Source: CAZVVT01 sp964630595 (GTDB lineage: Bacteria > Chlamydiota > Chlamydiia > Chlamydiales > VFKH01). From it: a DNA stretch of 64,000 nt. The stretch covers positions 558,001-622,000 of the forward strand of contig CAZVVT010000001.1 in the NCBI GenBank assembly GCA_964630595.1, written 5' to 3'. Each line of letters opens with the position of its first letter. Position 1 is the stretch's first letter. Positions 1-8,839 of this stretch are shown in pieces. The notes under the pieces were generated by a model. That model worked only from the letters and a program-made list of their open reading frames with translations. It ran no database searches and was not told the DNA's origin. Made by a program: the position numbers and the translations under genes.

Positions 1-368
1 TCAAGGAGACGCCGGTGGCGATCTTTGGTACTGACTATCCTACACCCGACGGTACGGCCATCCGCGACTACATTCACGTCGACGACCTAGCCACAGCCCA
101 CATTTTGGCTCTCGACCATGTAGATGGATGCCACGCGTGCAACATCGGCACCGGGCGCGGCTACTCTGTTGAAGAGGTGATTTGTGCAGTAGAGAAGGTT
201 TCCGGAAAACCGATTGCGCGCGACATCGTGGCGCGACGCGAGGGCGATCCGCCGATTCTCGTGGCCAACCCGCAGAAGGCCTTCACCGAATGGGGCTTTC
301 AGCCGCGCTACACAGAACTCGAACCCATCATTGAAACGGCATGGCAATGGCACAGAAAAAGGTCTTAG
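1..368 (+). CDS. galE: UDP-glucose 4-epimerase, C-terminal part (5' end outside window)
   Basis: The reading frame enters from the left edge (first full codon at 3) and stops at 368, so only about 120 C-terminal residues are visible. IFGTDYPTPDGTAIRDYIHV is the typical substrate-binding block of bacterial GalE proteins, followed by the conserved DLATAHILAL helix and the NIGTGRGYSV strand-turn. GalE interconverts UDP-glucose and UDP-galactose in the cytoplasm and supplies sugar nucleotides for surface glycans. The stop lies 28 nt inside the next epimerase gene, so the two are probably co-transcribed. Family assignment is firm; sugar specificity (Glc or GlcNAc) cannot be read from this fragment. 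Confidence 0.9.
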   Translation, partial: KETPVAIFGTDYPTPDGTAIRDYIHVDDLATAHILALDHVDGCHACNIGTGRGYSVEEVICAVEKVSGKPIARDIVARREGDPPILVANPQKAFTEWGFQPRYTELEPIIETAWQWHRKRS

Positions 369-1300
369 TGACGGGAGCGGCCGGCTTCATCGGCATGCAC
401 TGTGCGCTGGCGCTCAAAAACCGCGGCGATGAGGTGATTGGCGTAGACAACTTCAATGCCTACTACGACCCGCGCATCAAGCGACAGCGCGAGCGCAAGC
501 TCAGCGAAGCGGGTATTGAGATCACTGAGGGTGACATCACCAACTTCGCCCTGCTCGACCGCATTGTGCAATGGGACGGCATCACGCACATTCTCCACCT
601 CGCGGCGCAAGCGGGCGTGCGCTACTCTCTCGACAACCCCCACGCCTACCTCAAAGCCAATATTGACGGCTTTCTCTCCGTTCTCGAAATCGTGCGCAAA
701 CGACCGCACATTCCTCTGGTCTACGCCTCTTCCTCTTCTGTCTACGGAACCAACACCAAACTCCCCTTTGCTATTGGCGACCAAACCGACTCACCGGCCA
801 ACCTCTATGGCGCCACGAAGAAGGCAAATGAGGTCATGGCCTATTCCTACCATTCGCTCTTCGGCATCCATGCAACAGGCCTTCGCTTCTTCACGGTCTA
901 TGGACCCTGGGGCCGCCCCGACATGGCGTACTGGCTCTTTGCTAAAGCCATACGCCACAATCAGCCGATCTCTCTCTTCAACGAAGGCAAAATGCAGCGC
1001 GATTTCACCTATATTGATGATGTCGTGGCAGGCACTCTAGCAGCACTCGATCAGGCAGCGGGCTACCGCCTCTACAACTTGGGCAACAACCGCTCGGAGG
1101 AGCTCGGCACGCTCGTGCAGCTGCTGGAAAAACAGCTCGGGCCGGCGCAGAAAAAGCTGCTGCCCATGCAGGCGGGCGACATCCCCTCTACTTTTGCCGA
1201 CATCAGCGAGTCACAAAAGGACCTCGGCTTTGCACCGACAACTTCTCTAGAAACAGGCATCCAACGCTTTGCGGAGTGGTATCGTGGCTTTGCTGATTAG
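341..1300 (+). CDS. NAD-dependent sugar-nucleotide epimerase, UDP-glucuronate 4-epimerase-like
   Basis: A 319-residue extended short-chain dehydrogenase. The NAD-binding Rossmann motif GAAGFIG is at residues 12-18, an Asp for the adenosine ribose follows in VIGVDNFNAYYDP, the catalytic Ser lies in SSSSVYG near 131-136, and the YGATK catalytic Tyr/Lys pair is at 156-160. VDNFNAYYDPRIKRQR and the RFFTVYGPWGRPDMA block are typical of UDP-glucuronate 4-epimerases (CapI/LspL type). ATG codons at 341 and 347 are both possible; both overlap galE. It lies between galE and a glycosyltransferase, so a role in envelope polysaccharide or LPS sugar supply is likely. The exact substrate is inferred from family resemblance. 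Confidence 0.85.
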   Translation: MAMAQKKVLVTGAAGFIGMHCALALKNRGDEVIGVDNFNAYYDPRIKRQRERKLSEAGIEITEGDITNFALLDRIVQWDGITHILHLAAQAGVRYSLDNPHAYLKANIDGFLSVLEIVRKRPHIPLVYASSSSVYGTNTKLPFAIGDQTDSPANLYGATKKANEVMAYSYHSLFGIHATGLRFFTVYGPWGRPDMAYWLFAKAIRHNQPISLFNEGKMQRDFTYIDDVVAGTLAALDQAAGYRLYNLGNNRSEELGTLVQLLEKQLGPAQKKLLPMQAGDIPSTFADISESQKDLGFAPTTSLETGIQRFAEWYRGFAD

Positions 1301-1994
1301 CGCGACAGTATTAACGCGCAATAGTGCACGGCGCTTGGACAAGTGCCTCGCTTCGCTGGCCAACTTCGACGAAGTCGTCGTCCTCGACAGCGGTTCTAGT
1401 GATGCAACGGAGTCGATCTGCGCGCGCTATCCCAACGTCCGTTTTGAATCCCACGATTTTGCCGGCTTCGGCGCCCAGCACAACTACGCGATCCAATTGT
1501 GCCGCAATGACTGGATCTTCTCTCTCGACAGCGACGAAGAACTCTCCAGCCCACTTCCAACCACTCTCGATCCCATCAAGGCCTACAGCTTTCCGCGCAA
1601 AAACTTCTACCGCGGCCAATGGATTAAGGGATGCGGCTGGTCTCCTGACCGCGTCATCCGCCTCTTCCACAAAGGCCATGCCCGCTTTTCCGACGATCCC
1701 GTCCACGAGCGCGTCCTCGCCCAAGAGGTCATCGACTTACCTACCGCAATTATCCATGAACCCTATACTTGCATCGCCGACTTCCTCACCAAGATGCAGC
1801 TCTACAGCGACCTTTTCCAAACCACCAAGCGCGTCTCTCTTGCCACCGCCATCACTCACGCAGTAGGCGCCTTCTTCAAAAGCTACTTCCTCAAACGCGG
1901 CTTCCTTGACGGCCCCGCCGGCTTCATCATCTCAGCGTACAACGCTCACACGGCATTCTATAAGTACCTCAAGGCCCGCGAGCGTCAGTCCTAA
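1284..1994 (+). CDS. Glycosyltransferase family 2, LPS-core type
   Basis: About 236 residues from a GTG at 1284, which places ALLISATVLTRN at the N-terminus where GT2 enzymes have the first strand; an upstream TTG at 1269 would only add MRSG. The nucleotide-sugar motif VVVLDSGSSDAT and the metal-binding FSLDSDEELS (DxD) are present, followed by the KNFYRGQWIKGCGWSPDRVI segment seen in WaaE/KdtX-like glucosyltransferases of LPS core. It probably acts on the cytoplasmic face of the inner membrane. The start overlaps the epimerase gene by 17 nt, so it is the last gene of this polysaccharide group. The stop overlaps the stop of the convergent downstream gene by 3 nt. Confidence 0.85.
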   Translation: MALLISATVLTRNSARRLDKCLASLANFDEVVVLDSGSSDATESICARYPNVRFESHDFAGFGAQHNYAIQLCRNDWIFSLDSDEELSSPLPTTLDPIKAYSFPRKNFYRGQWIKGCGWSPDRVIRLFHKGHARFSDDPVHERVLAQEVIDLPTAIIHEPYTCIADFLTKMQLYSDLFQTTKRVSLATAITHAVGAFFKSYFLKRGFLDGPAGFIISAYNAHTAFYKYLKARERQS

Positions 1995-4147
1995 AAAACA
2001 TCCCCATTCAAGCTAGTCAAAGCTTTACAGAGTTCATCTTTTGAAGAGCCTACCGAAATCCCTTTATCGGTATGCACTGTCCTCATTAGTCCTCGATATG
2101 CCTTCTTCATTTTTGCTTTCAGCTCTGCAGAAGGGTCCAGGAGCTGCCAATCCTCGGGCATACTCGTCTCTTCTGCCAATGCACCACCCATTTTCAGGAG
2201 CTTCCACATTTTTTTGGCGGCAGGCCATGAAGTGGCTGTACTGATATCACGAATTGCCTGAATAGCTCTTTCTTCATCTGTCAGCAGCGGTTTTGCTGGC
2301 GCTGCTGCCGCTCCACTGCCAGCACCACCTGCTGCGGGTTTACCAGCACTGGCTCCTGCCGCTCCACGTGGCAACATATCCCATAACCACCATAAAAAGA
2401 TGCTATTGGGATGAAGGCCCGGCGCACGCTTCATTGCCTCAACAGCGGCTTGCAACAACTTACGACTCTCCTCAGAAGGTTGGGAACCCTTACCCAATGT
2501 TTTACATAGCTCAGGGATGCGGCACGTGTCCCACAAGAAGGCTTCGCCTGCGGTCAACTCATTACGGAACAGGACCGTGAAAAGATGGCAACGAGCAGCA
2601 AGCTCCTGCACGCCAATTTCTGTTGGTCGACAATTGTCAACAGATTGACGTATTGCACTCTTCACTTCCGCTGACCAAAACGGCCCAACCCTCAGCCTCT
2701 CCATTATCAGCGCCTCAGGCACGATTTTGAATCCAAATCGACGGTCCAACTCGTCTCGCAATCTTCTCTCACATGATTGATACCGGTCCCAATAATCAAC
2801 AAACCGGCTACTCTCCGGAGTCCTACAGGCTTCCAGGAATTGGCGATCTACTTCTGCAAAAGCACGGTTTTTTGCATGCGCAATCTCTGTCTTGATCAAA
2901 CCATTTACAAAAGGCTGAAGAGAACGATCTCCCCAAGAACCGTACAGTATTTTTTTTATCTTTTCATCCCTTATCTCATTTGGTTCGCCGGAAGAAGGAT
3001 GTGAAACAAACCACAGACAAGCTTCTTGAAGTGCGCGTTGCGTTTCTGTAATGACCCCATATTGATTGCCGACAACATCATGCAAATAGCATAGAGCCGC
3101 TACTTCTTGTTGCGTAGCGGCTATCGCTACGCGATTTTCAATGGCACTTTTGAGTTCAGTTGACCATGGCTTGCTGCAAAGATTCATCTCTATATGCTCA
3201 TCCATTGTAGCGTGATATTTAGAGTCTATAACCTCGCACAAGCTTCTCTTCATCTCCTGTATCTCTCGGTTATACCGAGTGGCGAACGCAACGAACTGGC
3301 CAGCGCCTCCTGCTCTACAAGCTGCCAATAAGTCGGTCTCGAAAGATCTGCGAGCGCGCTCCGCTTCTATCTGGATCTTTTTTTGCACGCTCAATGAATG
3401 TAGCATGCGCACAAAATTCTCTTGCTCACGAAAACAGCCCGGAAACCTAGTAGAGGTAGCGCGAAATATTGAATTCTCCAGACCCCCCATTCTTTCTAAA
3501 TTCCACCTATGAAAAGGCTTACTTGGCAAATCTCGATCCAACAAACACCCTTGAGCATACTTAAATGCCTCTTTGTAGCATCGAAACTCGGGTAAATTAT
3601 GAGAGTAAATCCATGCCAAGCGATTAGGCTCTATTGTAAAACTGTCGGCTGGCTGCTCCCGAATGAGCTCTTGCACCTGAGCTTGTGTATGGATATCTGG
3701 AGCACTTTCAATCAATTCCGTGAGAGTCTTGAGGATCTGATCACTTGAGTCACGTAAATCACGAAGCGCCCTCTCTCGACAATCTTGAATAATCGCGTCG
3801 ACATCCCTTGGATTGATCAACTCAGGAAAAAAAACTACATCTCTTGTTTGGCGTAAAATCGAGTGCAATGTGCGCTCTACCTCCTTCCAATCCTGACTTA
3901 GCCCCAAGGCACGCCCTATGGAATAAATGATATATCGCAGTTGGCTCATGTTCCGCATTTTCTCGGCAAAGCCATCCCACACAACGCGGGCCGCATCATC
4001 TACCTTTACACGGAGATCGCGATCTTCAGGAAACACACGTAAAGCAGCCTTCATTTCTTGAAGAGTCTGCAGGGCGTTGCCCGGCTTAACATCTTGGTTA
4101 ACAAGATCAAAAGATCTATCTCTCTGGACACAGCGAATGTATGGCAT
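1991..4147 (-). CDS. Large alpha-helical protein with C-terminal auxilin-like J domain (HTD instead of HPD)
   Basis: A 718-residue protein I do not recognise over most of its length. It is rich in charged helices with several similar segments (for example LCKPWSTELKSAIENRV near 330 and VGPFWSAEVKSAIRQSV near 495 by the same register), suggesting internal duplication. A low-complexity Ala/Gly/Pro linker covers roughly residues 603-635. The last 60 residues read like the J domain of auxilin: a helix ending KKAYRGLMRTV, then HTDKG at 692-696 where HPDK is expected, then a closing helix with LTSLN. A C-terminal J domain is the auxilin/GAK arrangement. The HPD Pro is Thr here, so Hsp70 stimulation is uncertain. 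It sits alone between glycan genes and lacks a signal peptide; an effector role is possible but unproven. Confidence 0.75.
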   Translation of the reverse strand: MPYIRCVQRDRSFDLVNQDVKPGNALQTLQEMKAALRVFPEDRDLRVKVDDAARVVWDGFAEKMRNMSQLRYIIYSIGRALGLSQDWKEVERTLHSILRQTRDVVFFPELINPRDVDAIIQDCRERALRDLRDSSDQILKTLTELIESAPDIHTQAQVQELIREQPADSFTIEPNRLAWIYSHNLPEFRCYKEAFKYAQGCLLDRDLPSKPFHRWNLERMGGLENSIFRATSTRFPGCFREQENFVRMLHSLSVQKKIQIEAERARRSFETDLLAACRAGGAGQFVAFATRYNREIQEMKRSLCEVIDSKYHATMDEHIEMNLCSKPWSTELKSAIENRVAIAATQQEVAALCYLHDVVGNQYGVITETQRALQEACLWFVSHPSSGEPNEIRDEKIKKILYGSWGDRSLQPFVNGLIKTEIAHAKNRAFAEVDRQFLEACRTPESSRFVDYWDRYQSCERRLRDELDRRFGFKIVPEALIMERLRVGPFWSAEVKSAIRQSVDNCRPTEIGVQELAARCHLFTVLFRNELTAGEAFLWDTCRIPELCKTLGKGSQPSEESRKLLQAAVEAMKRAPGLHPNSIFLWWLWDMLPRGAAGASAGKPAAGGAGSGAAAAPAKPLLTDEERAIQAIRDISTATSWPAAKKMWKLLKMGGALAEETSMPEDWQLLDPSAELKAKMKKAYRGLMRTVHTDKGISVGSSKDELCKALTSLNGDVF

Positions 4148-4193
4148 AGGGCACGATTATAACATAATTAAGCATCTAAGGTCCGCTAAAGAT

Positions 4194-4255
4194 TGTTCCA
4201 CGGGCACTTTTGTTGATAAGTGATTTATAACCAGTGAGTTAAGTGCCGTGGAACA
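4194..4255. repeat. Inverted repeat with parS-like half-sites
   Basis: Left arm TGTTCCACGGGCACTT (4194-4209) and right arm AAGTGCCGTGGAACA (4241-4255) are reverse complements apart from one extra G, with a 31-nt spacer. The outer nine bases TGTTCCACG match half of the parS-like palindrome at 47382. It lies in the gap between two minus-strand genes, downstream of the DMT transporter stop. It could be a terminator hairpin, a split ParB half-site pair, or a dispersed repeat. Confidence 0.6.
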
Positions 4256-4268
4256 TGAGTTATGAACA

Positions 4269-4287
4269 ATGTAAAGCGGCTTTACAT
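4269..4287. repeat. 19-bp palindrome overlapping a stop codon
   Basis: ATGTAAAGCGGCTTTACAT has 8-bp arms around three bases. It contains the last codon (ATG) and TAA stop of the minus-strand transporter gene. The same 19 bases occur at 13544-13562 at the end of eno, in the same position relative to the stop. Confidence 0.8.
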
Positions 4288-5127
4288 GAAGGAAATGACG
4301 ATGCCGGAGGCGGCGATGGCGGTGCCCAGCCAGTCGACGCGCTCTTTGTAGAGCCACTGGCTCCAGAGGTTGCAGAAAGCGATGATGAGGACCGAATAGA
4401 TCGGGACGATGAGGAGGCTGAGGACGCCGGTGGCCAGGCCGAGGGCGATGACGAGGAATTGGTTGGCGAGGAAGGTGCAGATGGCGCCGGAGGTGGAGAA
4501 GAAGAGCGAGGTGGAGAGGCTCCAACCGTTGAGAAAGTGGCGGATGGCAAGGACGGTTGCGGTGGAGGCGAAGAAGAGGGGCAGGAACCAGCGCATTTGC
4601 AGTTCATCGCGGCAGTAGAGCAGTGCTTGGTATTGGAGTGCGATGAAGACGATGGTCAGACTGGTGAAGGCGGCAAGCGTAGCAAGCGCCCAGCGTTTGG
4701 TGAGGCCGCGCTGCTTGAAGATAGCTCTGGTGAAGCCGAGGACGACAAGGAGCGCGCCCAGTCCTTGTAGCCAACCATAGATGTAGCCGCAGCGCTCACC
4801 AAAGAAGATACTCATCGCGAGAGGCGGAACGATGCAAGCGGATTGGACGATACCAACGGTGAGACCGGCAGGACCGTTCTGAAACGCTTTAGGAAAATTG
4901 ATGAAAAGACCGCCAAAAAAGACGCCGGCGATGAGAGCAACGATGCCGAGCGTCCAGGAAAACGGAAGAGGGCCGGAGCCAAAGAGGGCTGCGAGAAGGG
5001 CCGAAAGGGCCATCATGATGACGAGGAAAGCTGAGACGCGTCTCGGGTCTCCCGAAACTCTCTTCATCAAGTAGTTAAACGTCGCTGCGAAGCCGGCCGC
5101 AAACAGCGTCCATCCCAATGCGTTCAT
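4282..5127 (-). CDS. EamA/DMT-family membrane transporter
   Basis: A 281-residue, strongly hydrophobic protein with about ten predicted transmembrane helices arranged as two halves of five, as in the drug/metabolite transporter superfamily. The C-terminal half carries the typical ending LYKERVDWLGTAIAASGIVI, resembling the E-R-x-x-x-x-x-x-x-G motif of EamA repeats. It should sit in the inner membrane; the substrate cannot be told. Its start lies 53 nt inside the 3' end of the upstream glycosyltransferase gene, so the two are probably one transcript. Its last codon and stop fall inside a 19-bp palindrome shared with the eno gene. Confidence 0.8.
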   Translation of the reverse strand: MNALGWTLFAAGFAATFNYLMKRVSGDPRRVSAFLVIMMALSALLAALFGSGPLPFSWTLGIVALIAGVFFGGLFINFPKAFQNGPAGLTVGIVQSACIVPPLAMSIFFGERCGYIYGWLQGLGALLVVLGFTRAIFKQRGLTKRWALATLAAFTSLTIVFIALQYQALLYCRDELQMRWFLPLFFASTATVLAIRHFLNGWSLSTSLFFSTSGAICTFLANQFLVIALGLATGVLSLLIVPIYSVLIIAFCNLWSQWLYKERVDWLGTAIAASGIVISFM

Positions 5128-6112
5128 AAGTGTTGATCATCCGCTCTATTGTGTGTTCTAAAGTGAATTGCTTGCGCACCAGTGCGTGAGCTGCCTCGCC
5201 CATCTCTTTGCAAAGAGTGGGGTTGGCCATCAGCTCTCTTGCACGCGCAACAAGCTCTTCTGCATTGGAGACGATATACCCTGTTTTGCCATTCAACGTC
5301 ACCTCTTTTAAACCGCCTGTGGCTGTAGTGAGAAGCGGCTTTTTGAGCCACGCCGCTTGCAGTTGCGCTTGACTCACTCCCTCGTTGGCCACGCTCATCA
5401 AAGTAAAGACATGCATCGCCTCCATAGCGGCAAAGGGCGATTCGAGGTGGCCTGTGTAGATGATGTTGGGCAGACGCGCAAGTTGGGGGCGCATCGGGCC
5501 ATCGCCCACGATGAGCCACGTAATCTCCGGCGCCATGCGCGCTGCCTCGACGATCATCCAGATCCCCTTCCATCCGCGCAAGACGCAGCACGTGCCCACA
5601 ACAAACCCGGGGCACGGGAAATGGCCTGTAACGGTAAAGGGCTTAACGCCGGTGGGAATCGAGACAACATCGCTCTGCCCACTCTGCTTGCGCACCATAG
5701 CGGCGGCCTCTTCACACGTCGTTACCACGGCGTCAGCCAGCCACTTATAGAGAATGCGGCTGTTGAGGCCGGGGCGAATGGACGTCGACAGGTGACGCGT
5801 GCGCACAATTTTGCGACCCGTAAGGCGCGCGGCAAGACCGCCAATCCAGCTGTCCCACGAGGAGTGCGTGTTGACGATATCGGCGCGGATGAAAAGCAGT
5901 CGTAGCAGTGTCCAGAGGGCATAGCGGCGCTCAAAAGGAATAGCGTAGGTGGTGAAACCGGCCTCACGCATACGCTTGAGCAGCTGTGAGCGCGGGTCGG
6001 CGGCAAGCAGAATGCGGATGCCGCGCTCTCTCATCGCCATCGACTCCTTGAAGATACGCATCTCCTGCCCGCCCCAGCCTGTGGAAGCCTCTGTATGCAA
6101 GACCGTTAACAT
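5075..6112 (-). CDS. Glycosyltransferase family 4
   Basis: 345 residues with the GT-B two-domain layout: an N-terminal glycine-containing opening (HTEASTGWGGQEMRIFKE) as in GT4 enzymes, and a C-terminal donor-binding half with FVVGTCCVLRGWKG, WLIVGDGPMRPQL and the EGVSQAQLQAAWLKKP segment that replaces the usual EGFG...E motif, followed by ATGG. It probably transfers a sugar to an LPS or other envelope glycan at the cytoplasmic face of the inner membrane. It is flanked by mutY (7 nt overlap) and the EamA transporter (53 nt overlap). Donor and acceptor are unknown. Confidence 0.85.
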   Translation of the reverse strand: MLTVLHTEASTGWGGQEMRIFKESMAMRERGIRILLAADPRSQLLKRMREAGFTTYAIPFERRYALWTLLRLLFIRADIVNTHSSWDSWIGGLAARLTGRKIVRTRHLSTSIRPGLNSRILYKWLADAVVTTCEEAAAMVRKQSGQSDVVSIPTGVKPFTVTGHFPCPGFVVGTCCVLRGWKGIWMIVEAARMAPEITWLIVGDGPMRPQLARLPNIIYTGHLESPFAAMEAMHVFTLMSVANEGVSQAQLQAAWLKKPLLTTATGGLKEVTLNGKTGYIVSNAEELVARARELMANPTLCKEMGEAAHALVRKQFTLEHTIERMINTYERIGMDAVCGRLRSDV

Positions 6113-7050
6113 AATGACTCCCAGATACGCTTATGGCCCGCAGAAAAGGCAAGAGCCGCGATCTCTTCGCGCGACTTCCAGCTGCACTCTTCCTGCTCAA
6201 AGCGCTGATCCACTTCCACCAAATAGGGCCGCAGCGTCACGCGATACTTGGTGTATGAGTGCGTCTGCACAGCAAGCTCTTTCCCTTTCCGGCGCAACCG
6301 AATCTTTTCGGGAAATTCGTGCAAACCGGCCATCAGCCCCTTCTGCGGGGGATTTTTCACCAGCCAATGATCCCCGTGACGACAGACCGCGACCCTTTTT
6401 TCAAGAACAATCGTGGCGCTTCGTTTGGCAAGCGGAGGAAACTCCTCCACGCGGTCTTCTGCGTAGGCGCGGCAATGCGCTTGCACAGGGCACTGTCCGC
6501 AGAGCGGCTTTTTGCCGCAGATGGTCGCCCCCATTTCAATCATCGCCTCTGCCACAATCCAAGGCTTCTCCTCCGGCAAGAGACTGTCAGCGTATTCCTG
6601 GATGCCGCGGTCGATGGCGCCAAGGCGGCTGACAAAACGCGCGACGTTGCCGTCGACAGCTGCAGTGCGCTGATGAAAGGCGAAAGCGGCAATGGCCCGA
6701 GCGGTGTAGGGACCAATGCCGGGCAGGCTCTCCAGCTCCGCCACACCGCGGGGCACTTCTCCAAAGCGGGTAAGCATCTCTTGCGCGGCGCGCATCAGGT
6801 TGCGGGCGCGGCTGTAGTAGCCCAAACCCTCCCATAACTTGATGACGGTCCCTTCACGTGCTGCCGCCAAATCCTCCAGACGGGGCAGCGCCTTCATCCA
6901 GCGCTCAAAGTAGGCAGTGACTACAGAAGCGCGCGTCTGCTGCAACATGATTTCAGAGATCCAGATGGCATACGGATCACGCGTTTGGCGCCACGGCAGC
7001 GCCCGCGCTCTTTGGAGGAAGAACGTGGATAGCAACGCAGGTAATGTCAT
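6106..7050 (-). CDS. mutY: A/G-specific adenine DNA glycosylase
   Basis: About 314 residues from the ATG at 7050 (MTLPALLSTF), chosen because the family starts shortly before the LPWR motif; an ATG at 7074 would add eight residues. MutY removes adenine opposite 8-oxoguanine. The catalytic Glu is in ISEIMLQQT (E33), the helix-hairpin-helix is LPGIGPYTARAIAAFA, the catalytic Asp is in VDGNVAR, and a C-terminal NUDIX-like MutT-fold domain follows. The iron-sulfur ligands read CGKKPLCGQCPVQAHC, giving C-x5-C-x2-C-x5-C, one residue shorter in the first gap than the usual C-x6-C. The start overlaps the end of the upstream rsbU gene by 74 nt. Confidence 0.92.
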   Translation of the reverse strand: MTLPALLSTFFLQRARALPWRQTRDPYAIWISEIMLQQTRASVVTAYFERWMKALPRLEDLAAAREGTVIKLWEGLGYYSRARNLMRAAQEMLTRFGEVPRGVAELESLPGIGPYTARAIAAFAFHQRTAAVDGNVARFVSRLGAIDRGIQEYADSLLPEEKPWIVAEAMIEMGATICGKKPLCGQCPVQAHCRAYAEDRVEEFPPLAKRSATIVLEKRVAVCRHGDHWLVKNPPQKGLMAGLHEFPEKIRLRRKGKELAVQTHSYTKYRVTLRPYLVEVDQRFEQEECSWKSREEIAALAFSAGHKRIWESLC

Positions 7051-8839
7051 CGTGTTGGGGTGCTGTGCCTTCAAATCGCTCCAATTCTCCCATCAGCTCA
7101 TCGAGTAAAGCTTGCGGATCGTTGTTTTTTGTCTCTTGTAGAAATTTTTTTAATCGCCCATCACCGTAGAGTTCACCCGCGGCATTCATGTTTTCGGTGA
7201 CGCCGTCTGTGTAGAGCAGCAGCGTATCGCCTTCTTGCAGCTGGAGCGTTTTCTGTTCGATATTGTCGCATGGACCAATTCCCAGCGCAAGTCCCGGCGT
7301 CCACAACTCTGTGACCTCCAAGCCCCGCTTCAGCAGCGCAGGCAGGTGACCGGCGCTAAAGTAAGCAAACGTTTTGCTCGCCGGATCGAGAGCGCCGGCA
7401 AAGACGGTGACGAACATGGAGCTCTGCTCGGTATCGAGGCAGAAGAGATCGCCGGCTTTACGGACCGCTTCCGCGATGTTGGTGTTCTGCGATCCAAAGC
7501 TACGCAACATCGAGCGAATCACTAATGAGAAGAGGCACGCAGAAATTCCCTTGCCGGAGACATCCGCCACAACCACCAAAATCTTCTTCTCCTCTTCCAG
7601 CAAGAAGACATCATAGAAGTCGCCGCCCACCTCCAGCGCCGGCTTCGCAATAGCGGCCACGGCGAAAGGCTGCGTTGGCGGCAGGTGTTGCGGCAGAATT
7701 TGCTGCTGGATCTGATGGCCGATGTTAAGCTCGCGCGAAAACATCTCCTGCTTGACCTGCTCGGTCTTCACCGTCTCTTCCGTCTGCAGGAAATGGTCGA
7801 GCATGGCATTCATCGACAAACCGATCTCATTGATCTCAAAGCCGCCGCCCGTGCTGACAAAGCGCGCTGCAAAATCACCGCGCGAAATACGGCTCATCAT
7901 CTCCATCAAACGCCTGAGAGGTTGCACGAGTCGGTGCAGGACAAACCAGAGGATGAGCGAGGTGAAGAGCGCTGTGATGACAAGCGTAAATAAGCTATTC
8001 CACAAGTGTCGATCAAAGCCCCATACCGCCTCCGACTCGATCACATCCACCATCAAAGTGGCCTCCGATCCCGCAATCGGCACCACCACTCCAATGCGCT
8101 GTCCTGACGAGAAAAGCCCTGTAAAGCCAGGATGCTCAATGGGCGTGAGAGAGACATAGTCGACGGGGATATCCAAGACCTCCCCCTCTTTCTGCAACGC
8201 CAACTCCTGCCCCTCGCTCAGTTGGCGCGTGAGCATCCCGACTAATGTGGGATCGCTGCTGGCAAAAATCACTCCCGCTTCGGTCACCAGCGAAAAATTC
8301 ATGCCCCAAGAGGTGTAATCGGTGTTGATCAAGTTCGCCAGCAGCTGCTGCGGGTCAGAGCTGATCGTGAAGAAGGTCTCATTGCCCAACGCCTTCGTGT
8401 AGAAAATCCGCGCCAGACCGGGCAAGCCGTACCCTAAAGAGATGCCCTCACGCAAGAAGGAGCGGCCACCTACATTCAGGCCGTCATACTGTGGAAAGGA
8501 GCTGGCAACGACGATGTTCTTCTGCGTTAAAATAAGTGCTTGAACGAGCGGTGCTGCGGATACAATTTTTTGAAACTCAATCTCCGCCGCTTTCAGGTCG
8601 GGGTGATCGTCCAGCTTGAGCTGGGCGACAAGCACGTTAGCCAACTTGGCTTTGAAAGCTCCCTGCTCTGCCACGACTTGAGCGCGGGAGTAGGCGATAT
8701 CGGTGAGGTGGTGAAAGATGGCGCGGAGGTTGTCGCGCTTTTCGTTGGCGAAGAAGAGCACCAAGACGACCGCTAGCGGCAGCACCATAACGACCAGGTT
8801 CACGCTAAAAATGCGAACAGCAAGAGAGGGCTTAGCCAT
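6977..8839 (-). CDS. rsbU: RsbU-like sensor phosphatase (HAMP + PP2C), first paralogue
   Basis: About 620 residues from ATG 8839; an earlier in-frame ATG at 8851 adds four residues. One transmembrane helix near the N-terminus (about 12-35), a sensor region of about 250 residues, a second helix near 285-305, a HAMP segment (RLVQPLRRLMEMMSRISRG), and a SpoIIE/PP2C-type phosphatase domain. The metal-binding motifs GGDFYD, ADVSGKG, LYTDGVTE and HDDIT are all present, so it should be active. In Chlamydia, RsbU dephosphorylates an RsbV-type anti-anti-sigma factor in a partner-switching pathway that influences sigma66 activity. It is in tandem with a second copy upstream (8 nt overlap), and its C-terminus (PKSAGAAVAPNA) extends into mutY. 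Confidence 0.88.
   Translation of the reverse strand: MAKPSLAVRIFSVNLVVMVLPLAVVLVLFFANEKRDNLRAIFHHLTDIAYSRAQVVAEQGAFKAKLANVLVAQLKLDDHPDLKAAEIEFQKIVSAAPLVQALILTQKNIVVASSFPQYDGLNVGGRSFLREGISLGYGLPGLARIFYTKALGNETFFTISSDPQQLLANLINTDYTSWGMNFSLVTEAGVIFASSDPTLVGMLTRQLSEGQELALQKEGEVLDIPVDYVSLTPIEHPGFTGLFSSGQRIGVVVPIAGSEATLMVDVIESEAVWGFDRHLWNSLFTLVITALFTSLILWFVLHRLVQPLRRLMEMMSRISRGDFAARFVSTGGGFEINEIGLSMNAMLDHFLQTEETVKTEQVKQEMFSRELNIGHQIQQQILPQHLPPTQPFAVAAIAKPALEVGGDFYDVFLLEEEKKILVVVADVSGKGISACLFSLVIRSMLRSFGSQNTNIAEAVRKAGDLFCLDTEQSSMFVTVFAGALDPASKTFAYFSAGHLPALLKRGLEVTELWTPGLALGIGPCDNIEQKTLQLQEGDTLLLYTDGVTENMNAAGELYGDGRLKKFLQETKNNDPQALLDELMGELERFEGTAPQHDDITCVAIHVLPPKSAGAAVAPNA

Noticed and set aside
2356..2371. 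CTCCACGTGGCAAC as another parS site
   Set aside because: Only the central part matches; the outer TGTT/AACA arms are missing.
4243..4770. 175-codon plus-strand frame, very acidic (Glu/Asp/Gly-rich)
   Set aside because: It is antisense to the membrane-helix region of the DMT transporter; acidic composition is what hydrophobic codons give on the other strand.
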